A stretch of DNA of 64,000 bases. Source: Chaetomium olivaceum (Eukaryota > Ascomycota > Sordariomycetes > Sordariales > Chaetomiaceae). This document shows, one piece after another, positions 47,500-56,500 of this stretch; the stretch's first letter is position 1, and each line of letters begins with the position of its first letter. Location of the stretch: contig JAYWVB010000028.1 in the NCBI GenBank assembly GCA_039881045.1, positions 62,001 to 126,000 on the forward strand, in the 5' to 3' direction. The position numbers and the translations under genes are program-made. The notes under the pieces are model-generated. The model worked only from the letters and a program-made list of their open reading frames with translations. It was not told the origin of the DNA and did no database searches.

Positions 47500-48134
47500 T
47501 TAGCGGACAATGGCGTCGAAGCGCTGCTTGAACCACTTGATGGTGTCGTCACGGTTGATGCGGTGGCTGGCACCGATTCTGGCCTTGGCGCGGCGGCGGC
47601 GGGAGACACGCTCACCAGGGCGGGTCATGCAGCAGTAGAGAAGTCCATGCCGTAGATACCGATACCAGGGTCGTACTTGATGCCGAGATCAATGTGCTCG
47701 CTGATACCGAAGCCGAAGTTGCCGGTCTCGCTGAAGTTGCGCTTGCGGAGCTCGTACTCCTTGACCTTGAGGCCACGCTCAAGAATTTCCTCAGCCTTGG
47801 GGCCACGGACGGTGACGTGGACCGAGATCTTTTCGTTACGGCGAATGCCGAACGTGCGGACGGTATACCGGGCCTTGCCTGAAACCCAACATATCAGCAT
47901 GGGAGAAGTGCGAAAAGGGCTCTGAAGTGCAAACTCACTGTAGACCGGGGTTTGACCGGACAGCTGCTCCAGCACCTTGGCAGCACGGGTCAGTCTGTCA
48001 CCAGACTCGCCGACCGAGATGTTCAGGACGAGCTTCTGGATGCGGAGCTCCCGCATGGGGTTCTGGGCCTTCTCAGACTGGTCATCGTGTTAGTTAAATC
48101 GCCTGATTATTTATGATTGACATGCTCCTACCAT
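47500..48134 (-). CDS. rpl11: 60S ribosomal protein L11 (uL5), with a 2-nt anomaly
   Basis: Large-subunit protein that contacts 5S rRNA. Three exons: the first is only the ATG (48132-48134), then 47939-48077 and 47500-47878; introns are 54 and 60 nt. The product reads M-SEKAQNPMRELRIQKLVLN, VGESGDRLTRAAKVLEQLSG, ARYTVRTFGIRRNEKISVHV, GPKAEEILERGLKVKEYELR and NFGFGISEHIDLGIKYDPG, nearly invariant among eukaryotes. At 47635-47642 the codons after GMDF read TC TAC TGC TGC, two bases more than the conserved GMDFYCC. The correct frame continues as MTRPGERVSRRRRAKARIGA to a stop at 47500-47502. Without correction the protein would stop eight residues later. For an essential gene this points to a sequence error or a polymorphic pseudogene copy. 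Confidence 0.93.
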
Positions 48135-48550
48135 GGTGGCGGTGTTGTCGATATGCGGTGCTGGGCGACTTGTCGATGTACAAGGAATTTCGAAAGACGA
48201 GGTCGATTTTCGCTCCTCGAATTTGGGTTGTGCGTGTGGGGAACCACCTGCCTGCCGGGGAACTGGGGGAGGAGCTTGGTGGGGGACAAGCCGTGGCGCG
48301 GCGGCTGGCTCGGTGGCTGGATTTTATTGTGTTGTGGCTGAAGCATCCAAGCTCCTTCAGCCTCGCGTTCAAATTTCCAGCCCAGCCCGTCTCCGCTACG
48401 CTACCTGGTTACTATCAACATCCCGCGTGCCACTTCGAATTCTCCGCTGAGACTAAGAAGAGACCGCAACTGACAGGAGTTAGGAACTCTGTCTACAAAA
48501 CCCAATTTTTGAAACCCGAGGACGCTACTTTGTAGCACCTTACCGCCAAG
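48135..48550. promoter_or_regulatory. shared divergent promoter of rpl11 and SmB
   Basis: 416 bp between two divergent start codons. No classic TATA box. The stretch just before the SmB start is ACCGCCAAG. Co-expression of a ribosomal protein and a splicing factor from one region is an inference from geometry only. Confidence 0.5.
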
Positions 48551-49433
48551 ATGTCGGCGACAAACAAGCAGGGCAAGATGGTGAGTGCATCCCCCCGCCC
48601 ACACCGCTGTGCAGGCATCCATGTTGACATCGGAGGACTGACAAGGTGCATTGATTTAGGCCGGTTACGTACGTACTACTTCGCTTTAGCGGTGATGGAT
48701 GGAACTGCGATCGGGGTACTGATATCCTCCCAGATCAACTACCGGATGCGCGTCACCTTGAACGATGGGCGCCAGATGACGGGCCAGGTATGTACCCGGC
48801 CCCGCCTCTCCGTTGTGGAGAAGGTTGCTAACCACTCTGTCTAGATGCTGGCTTTCGACAAGCACATGAACCTAGTTCTCGCCGATACGGAGGAATTTCG
48901 CCGAAGCAAGCGCAAGCAGAACAAGCCAGCCGCCCCTGGCGCCTCGTCGTCCGCCACGGTCGTTGAGCAAGAGGAAAAGCGAACCCTGGGGTTGACGATT
49001 GTCCGCGGCGCCCACATCGTTTCCCTTTCCGTCGAGTCGCCCCCGCCCGCAGACCCCAGTGCGCGGTTGGGCAAGTCGACAGGCGCCGGAATCACAACGG
49101 CACTTACTACCGGCCCGGGTGTCGCACGGCCAGCTGGACGTGGTGCGGCTGCTCCGATCTCTCTGGCTGGCCCTGCCGCCGGTGTTGGAGGCGCTGCGCC
49201 TCCTCCTTTTCCGGGGTTCCCTGGTGCCCCTGGCTTCCCTGGGCGTGGTGGCCGTAAGTACAACCTTTATCCTCTAATATTGTTCAGACTCTGACTTGGT
49301 AACAGCTGCGCCGCCTGGATTTGGTGGTGCTTTTCCGCCCCCTGCCGGCTTCCCTGGTGCTCCTGGCTTTCCCCCGGGATTCCCTCCGGGCGGTGCCCCC
49401 CCCTCGGGCTTCAACCCTCCCCCGCGGCGATAA
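48551..49433 (+). CDS. small nuclear ribonucleoprotein SmB
   Basis: Core Sm-ring protein of spliceosomal U snRNPs. Five exons: 48551-48580, a 9-nt micro-exon 48660-48668 (AGY), 48734-48787, 48845-49253 and 49306-49433; product 209 aa. Sm1 motif INYRMRVTLNDGRQMTGQML followed by AFDKHMNLVLADTEEFRR, Sm2 motif RTLGLTIVRGAHIVSLSVE, then a Gly/Pro-rich tail with repeated PGFPG and PPPGF units, typical of SmB and bound by WW-type splicing factors. The micro-exon is required: joining exon 1 directly to the third exon would lose three residues at a position where homologues have Q-x-Y before INYRMRV. The start MSATNKQGKM has an in-frame context ACCGCCAAGATG. Confidence 0.93.
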
Positions 49434-49912
49434 ATGTCCTGTCTTTGGTTGCATCACTGATACCCGGGTTGCGCGCGCTATAAGGCTCTTGACGGAGTGC
49501 TTTCGGAAACTTATTGCATGTCGCTATGCTATGGGCTTGGCTAGCGATCTCTACCCGGATTTACGGAGAATGATTGGTTTGGGCGGCGTTCAGGGGTTAT
49601 GAAAACTACGCTTAGGAGCGGATTGCAGCCTGTGTTCAGCCGTAGAGCTGCTCGTCTCAACATAGCCGGAGGCGATAATAGAAGGCACTCGCTGCGCCGG
49701 TGTAATCCGCACAAGTGTCTTGATACCATTGGTTTGAGTGTTTGCATCATGGCAAGCTGGCGGACCTGTTCGGCTTGGAAGGTCCGTGCGGCAAACTGGA
49801 CCCAAAATTATTTTCCAAACCCGGCGCGCAAGTCCGATCTCGAAGTTAAACTATCACCCAGAACCCACCGAACTGCGACGAGGGCAACGCCAGCACAACA
49901 TTCACCGTCAAA
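49434..49912. other. intergenic region between SmB and MPC1
   Basis: 479 bp containing the SmB 3' flank and MPC1 promoter. No additional frame or repeat seen. Confidence 0.4.
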
Positions 49913-50744
49913 ATGGCCGCCTTTGTCAAAGCCGTAAATGCGAAGATTCGGGCGCACCCCGTCCTGAACTATGTCTGCTCGACACGTGAGTTGCTACCAT
50001 TTCCATCTGCAGCTCTCCCCGAGCACGCCGGCCGGTCATCGGACACCCCCCGATTATGCCGAAGGGTCGCTTTCCGGCACCGTATTCAACCATGAAGGGC
50101 GGTTTGGCGCTTGGAGGAGTGCCGATGACCATGGCCCGCCTTTGCCCGACCAATACCTCGATCATAGGATCGTGTGCTGGGGGCCAATGGCAACCATGAT
50201 GACTTCTCGGCCACTACGTCGAAGCTTATAGCTTGCCACTACGCAAGATGGGGTCTTGACTGACATATTGGCCGATACAGATTTCTGGGGTCCCGTCTCC
50301 AACTTTGGTATCCCCGTCGCGGCGGTCATGGACACCCGGAAGAGCCCCGATCTGTACGTTTGTTCCGCTCCCTTCACCGCCCAACCCAACGGCCCAAGCC
50401 CAGCAGTCACTTGCCCATTACCAGCTCTGCAACTGCAAATACCTTCCCTGACACCCAACTAACGATGCTCTGCCTGCAGAATCTCCGCTCCCATGACCTT
50501 TGCCCTTTGCGTCTACTCGGCGACCTTCATGCGCTATGCGCTCGCCGTCACGCCTGCCAACTACCTACTCTTCGCCTGCCACTTCGTCAACGAGGGCGCA
50601 CAGCTTACCCAGGGATACCGCTACCTGCAATGGACGCAGTGGGGCGGCCGCGAGAAGGCGGCACTCGCCGGCGCCGTCGATGCGGGGAAGGAGAAGGTGG
50701 CGGCTGTTGAGGGGAAGGTGCAGGAGCTGGTTGGCAAGAAATAA
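49913..50744 (+). CDS. mpc1: mitochondrial pyruvate carrier subunit 1
   Basis: Inner-membrane subunit of the heteromeric carrier that imports pyruvate into mitochondria. Three exons, 49913-49985, 50281-50353 and 50480-50744; product 136 aa. Conserved blocks: AAFVKAVNAKIRAHPVLNYV, STHFWGPVSNFGIPVAAVMD, ISAPMTFALCVYSATFMRYA and NYLLFACHFVNEGAQLTQGY, with three short membrane helices. A charged Ala/Lys-rich extension (AALAGAVDAGKEKVAAVEGK) follows the core. Intron 1 (49986-50280, 295 nt) is longer than typical here because it contains a repeat copy at 50067-50212. The next gene downstream on the same strand is pyruvate carboxylase, another pyruvate-handling function. Confidence 0.95.
50067..50212 (-). 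repeat. inverted repeat copy inside MPC1 intron 1
   Basis: Reverse complement of 51754-51903. The core of about 115 nt is identical except for a GCCAAA unit present twice at 51853-51866 and once here; the outer 35 nt carries a few substitutions. It includes the hairpin CGATCCTATGATCG. Confidence 0.92.
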
Positions 50745-53579
50745 ATGTAAATGGATATCAAAAGTGAAGGGGGCCTAAGCTGGTTTCTGTCGCCGGGACA
50801 CAAGCGGCGGGCGGCCTGGGGAACGGTCTCTGTTCTCTCCCTTTTCCCCCACACTTCAAGCGGGGGAAACGAAGAGTTGGGCTTTGCGTGAGGGCCTAGA
50901 AGGATAAGTCCAAGTCCGCTTGTGAGTTACGGACGGCTGTACGATCTAAGCGCGGCGTGGGGGTTGGGAATGCTTGCCTCGAGCGGTAAGGACAACTGTT
51001 TTTCTGCTCGGGTCTGATTTGTTTGCCTCTGCTGTTTTCTCGGGTGACATGCTTAGCCGGGACATAGAGGGCACGGTCTCACAGGTTCTTCCAGCATTGT
51101 TTTTTTTCGTTGCCGGGCTAATGACAAAAGAATTGGCTTTTGGAAGCGAAGGTGTAGCGATGGTTTAATGTCAGGCGAGCGGTTCTTTAGAAAAGAATAC
51201 TGTTCCCGTTCAGCTGCCGTCTTGAGTTGCATGGGCTTGAGGCCGTGCGACCGAGGGCGAGGTCAGAAGACTCAACAGTTGAAACCTCCTTGTGCTCCGC
51301 TTTGCTGTCTGTTGGTATCTCTGGACTTTCTAGCCGACAAACTCCTTGGCTGTCTCTCTTTCCAGAGACGGGGCCAATTACACTTTGACAAATATCCGCC
51401 GAAGTGTTGGAGTGCCCGAGTGCAACGCAGTTCGGTCCCTTGGCAACTCTATTCACACTCAACTCATCATTACACCGAGACAACGTCTCGAGAGCGACAT
51501 GCCAAGAAGAGCACGGCGTCTGATCTGATAAGCTTACGGTTGGAGGGGCTGCTCCGGAGCCGGCGCTTGGCAGGGCCCCTCACCAGCCTGTTCGTCGTGG
51601 GGGTTGAAGAAGCACACCACGACCCTAGTCAGAGTCTCTTACCACAGCTTTTACTCGGCTCGCCGGATTCGGTATACCTCGATGCACCGCGCATTTGAGA
51701 CGAGGCTAGCCGCCTCCATCAATAGCCTCCCCTCCTCCAGTTAGTGCAGCGCCCGAGAAGTCATCATGGTTGCCATTGGCCCCCAGCACACGATCCTATG
51801 ATCGAGGTATTGGTCGGGCAAAGGCGGGCCATGGTCATCGGCACTCCTCCAAGCGCCAAAGCCAAACCGCCCTTCATGGTCGAAAAACGGTGCTGGAAAG
51901 CGATGAGGTGGACGACACAATCCAACCCTGGCTTCTCCCCCGGTTAGGGACAGCGAGGGAGTATGACTGGGCGATCCCGTGACAGCTTTGGTGCCGTTTG
52001 TCGAGCACGGGACTATTTGAGATTGATGTCCGTCAATTTTTCCTTCCTGTTTTCGGTCTAACTTATAGTGGAAGGGTCCCGGGTTCTACGGAATATTACA
52101 CAAAGTACGCATACATGTTACGTTCGTGAGCTGTGCTCGGGGAGGCTCCTGGCCCGTCTTGGCGGCCGGTTCTCATTTCGATGCAGAGACGGCAATGGCA
52201 TTCTTGGCGGCGGAGAGAAGAGATGTCCATGTTTCAACCTCCAGATCTGCATGCAATACCTTCCCAGACCGGCAGTAGCCTGGGACACGTTGCAGCTGTG
52301 TGATGCAGCTTTGCGATAGTGCCCAGACGTGGGACTTGCTCGCAAATGGCGGGGGTTGTCGAATCCCCGCATTTTCCGCATCGTGAGCAGGAGGTGGGTG
52401 TGGTTGCCGGGGGCTGTTGTGGTGTGCGTCGGTTTGGACCGAGATCTCGGATATGTTGGGTGTTCCGTGGCTATCCTCGACGGACTTATCCTCGGTTACA
52501 CGATAACGCCGGAAGAGAGCACCAGGAGGATGCCTTGAGAGAGCACCTGATGCTCACCCGGGAGTCGGCTACTGCGGTATTGGCGTGCTGAACCAGAACC
52601 TCGGACAACGGCAAAGGCCAGCTCACATCGGTTTTACCGGGGGTTGTGGTCCCCCTCCCCGGGCGTCTATCTGTGGGAGGGTTGGGGGTTGGGGGTCCTG
52701 CGTTGACCTTAGCAAAACGACTTAGATACATGTTGTCTTTGGTTGGTTGGCGGGGTTGAGCCAACAATGGGGGCCCTGCTCGGTGGGTGAAAACATTTGT
52801 GACCGATCATGGCTTTGCGTACCCACCCCGCGACCGAGCTCCCAAGCTCTGAGACACGGATTGAAGCCCCGCCATGGGTTTGAGGTCAGATTTGGAAAGC
52901 TGAGGTAGGATTTTTTCCATGCATGTGCAAGGTGCTCCGATTACCGGCCTCCAATTGGCGGGCGCGAACCTCCCAATGAGGCTTGCTAAAACAAGGCTGG
53001 CCTGCGCCTGTGCTTAACTCGACCACCCCACTATCAAAACCAGGTGTCAAGTCCGCGCAAAAAGAATCATTGGCGCCCGGCATTCCCGGCTATCTTGCGC
53101 TTGCTAACACTCGAGAACGGGGGGCTATCAAGACTGTTTTGTCTGGATCAGATAGGCTTTGTAGGCATATTAGTTCCCGACCTAAGACTGGCCGAGAATC
53201 ATGGGAAAGCGGCGATGACTGTCGCTGGGCCACTCTTGGTTTGCCAAGATGCTTGGTGAGCTCCTGCCGGTGCCGTATTGCAAGTTTGGTAGAGACTTCT
53301 TTTTTGTTTGTATGTCCAAAGAAATGCTTCGTTAGCCGGAGCTTTTCAAGCTAGGAGGTACCAACAGTGTAAGGGGGGTTGCGCGCCCATGCCATGCCCG
53401 TTTACCCCACCATTGCGTCCGACCCCGCCGTGACCGTCATACCCCTGCTCGCTCGAAGACCACCCCACCATTCCCACCCCCATCGGCTGCTCTCGACTCT
53501 CTTTTTTTCCTCTTCTTCCCTCCTCCCCTCGTCTTCCTTCTTGCAACTGACCGCCAAAGCAAACACCAATTGACACAGC
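50745..53579. other. 2.8 kb gene-free region with a repeat copy
   Basis: Lies between MPC1 and pyruvate carboxylase. It holds the inverted repeat partner at 51754-51903. No gene is supported. The last 150 bp is pyrimidine-rich (TCCTCTTCTTCCCTCC) and leads into the pyruvate carboxylase start. Confidence 0.5.
51754..51903 (+). repeat. inverted repeat partner of the MPC1 intronic copy
   Basis: Matches 50067-50212 in inverse orientation and carries an extra tandem GCCAAA. No open frame or recognisable transposon terminus. Confidence 0.92.
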
Positions 53580-56500
53580 ATGGCGGCCAACAAGCCAGTC
53601 ACCGACAATGACGAGGTCTTCGAGGAGGGCGATGCCCCCAAGGAGGCCCAGACCGTGCATCGCATCCGCGCCAACTCGACCATCATGCAACTGAACAAGA
53701 TTCTGGGTAAGTGGGCTTCCCGAGCCTGAATATTGTTGTCCTTAGGTGAAAGACCTGGGAGAACTTCTCGAATGCGCCCCGAGGCCACTCTCAATCCCGG
53801 CCCCTACGCGGATTTCTTCTGCCAACCATCAGGAGTCGAAAGCGTTGCTAACAAAGGTGTTGCGCATGACAGTTGCCAACAGAGGTGAAATTCGTAAGTG
53901 ACACTAGGCCGTCCTTTATTGCCCTGGGTTGGCGCTGACCTGTGCCTGCTAGCTATTCGTGTATGTTCGATCTCGATAGACTATCCCTCGTGCTGTATCA
54001 GTATATGATGCTCATTCCGTCTCTTCTCCGCAGATCTTCAGAACTGTGAGTCACCCAGGAGCCCGACCCTCCCATACCTTCCATGGCTAACATGGAGTGC
54101 GCAGGCACACGAACTTTCACTTCACACCATCGCCGTCTTCAGGTGAGACGCCACGGCAAATCTCACTCGTCATTCGGATACTGATTGTGTAGCTATGAGG
54201 ATCGTCTTTCGATGCACAGGCAGAGTATGCGCCGCTCCACCCCAATCCCCCCTCGATCTATGGGAGCTGCTGGCTGACAAGGAAGTACAGAGGCCGATGA
54301 GGCATATGTCATTGGCAAGCGCGGGCAATACACCGCCGTCGGTGCTTATCTTGCTGGTGATGAGATCATCAAGATTGCTCTCGAGCATGGCGCCCAGATG
54401 ATCCACCCTGGTAAGCTGCAGCGAGAGAAAGGACTTTGACTAGGGCTCGGGGTTGACATTTCTCAGGCTACGGTTTCCTGTCTGAGAACGCCGAATTTGC
54501 TCGCAACGTCGAGAAGGCCGGCCTTATTGTGAGCTTGAAATCCCCCCCTTTTTTCCTTGTTTTAGGATATTGGCTTACTAAGCTCCTTTTCAGTTCATCG
54601 GGCCCTCACCCGATGTGATCGATTCACTCGGTGACAAGGTCTCGGCCAGGAAGATCGCGATTGCTGCTGGAGTCCCGGTTGTCCCTGGCACTGAGGGTGC
54701 GGTTGAGCGGTTCGAGGACGTCAAGAAGTTCACCGACGAGTATGGCTTCCCCGTCATTATCAAGGCCGCCTATGGTGGCGGTGGTCGTGGCATGCGTGTC
54801 GTGCGCGACCAAGATTCACTTCAGGAGTCCTTCGAGAGAGCCTCCTCGGAGGCGAAGAGTGCCTTTGGTAACGGCACCGTGTTCGTTGAGAGATTCCTCG
54901 ACAAGCCCAAGCACATCGAAGTCCAGCTCCTCGGTGACAACTACGGCAACCTTGTTCACCTTTACGAGCGTGACTGCTCCGTCCAGCGGAGACACCAAAA
55001 GGTTGTCGAAATTGCTCCGGCGAAGGATCTCCCCGCCGAGGTGCGGGATAACATGCTCAGGGACGCGGTCAAACTTGGCCGCTCCGTCGGACTGCGTAAG
55101 TCGCATCACTCATCCTGCTGTTCCCCTTCAGCTCTATCTTTGTTTCCAGACTTCAGGAACATTAACGAAACTAGGTAACGCATCAACCGCCGAGTTTTTG
55201 GTCGATCAGCAGAACCGCTACTATTTCATCGAGGTCAACCCTCGCATTCAAGTTGGTGAGTCAATCCTGCCCTCAGCAAACCCTAACCCGCCCCAACCAC
55301 TTCGCAACTCCATCGTCTCCCAAAACACCACGTTTGTCTCCGCATCAAGGATTGCTTCAGAATAGAGCTAATATAAGGGGGCCAGAGCATACGATCAGCG
55401 AAGAGATCTGCGGGATTGATATCGTGGCTGCGCAGATTCAGATTGCCGCTGGAGCGACTCTGGAGCAGCTTGGGCTCACTCAAGACCGCATCTCAACTCG
55501 CGGATTCGCCATTCAGACCCGGATCACCACGTAGGGCATTTCTCCCAGTTATTACACAGTGAAGTGGAAGCTAACGACTTGGATAGTGAGGATCCGGCCA
55601 AGAACTTCCAACCTGACACGGGCAAGATCGAGGTTTACCGTACGCCATTCCCAAGCCCTGTTCCCCTTACCCCTGACTGGAAATAGAATAGCTAACATCG
55701 TTGAATAGGGTCCGCGGGTGGAAATGGTATCCGACTAGACGGTGGCAATGGCTTTGCCGGTGCTGTCATCACTCGTAAGTTCGATTTCTCTTTTGTTTGT
55801 TTTAGCTTCGGGTCCTTGTCCACGGCAGCTTCACTCTGTTTGTGGATAAGCTTTTGTCCTTGGATGGTCACGATGTCTCTTTTCCGGTCAACGGCTTGGC
55901 GGGGTCAGTAAACCGCCCTTAAATCACGGCTCGGCCTGAGGGTCAGACTGCACGCTTGAACATAGTGAGTAATATCGTTGTCCTTCACGATATATAATGC
56001 TGACCAACGAAGCCAAACCACCAGTCAACAACTCGAGCGGGCCTGGACATCAGCAGCAGCGACGTATATCCTCTAGCTTCACTTGCAAACAGCTTATGGG
56101 TTGGGTTCAAACTCGAACTCGTAAGAGCGCCTGCCGTTGTGAGGCAGCACGCTTGCCTCTAGACAACATGTCCCTCCGTCCTCCTCAAGACAGCACCGTC
56201 CTTGAACCAACATCTTCCACCAAGACGGACGGTGGTTACTGTCGATTTCCTCCTCCTCCCGCGTTCCACGCTTTCCGTCCTTGACATTACGATCGTGTCA
56301 TTCTCAGTTACCAGCACTCAGTCTCGTCGGTTCACCATCACCATCATCTCATCGGAGTTGCTATCAGCCGTGTCGTTGATCTCATATACGACTGTCGTCT
56401 ATGCCACCACCTTCGGCCTCCCGTGACACAGATATTATCAAGATGGCCGCCGCGGCTTCGAGACCATTGCGCCCAGAAACACCCGACTACCTGGCATGGC

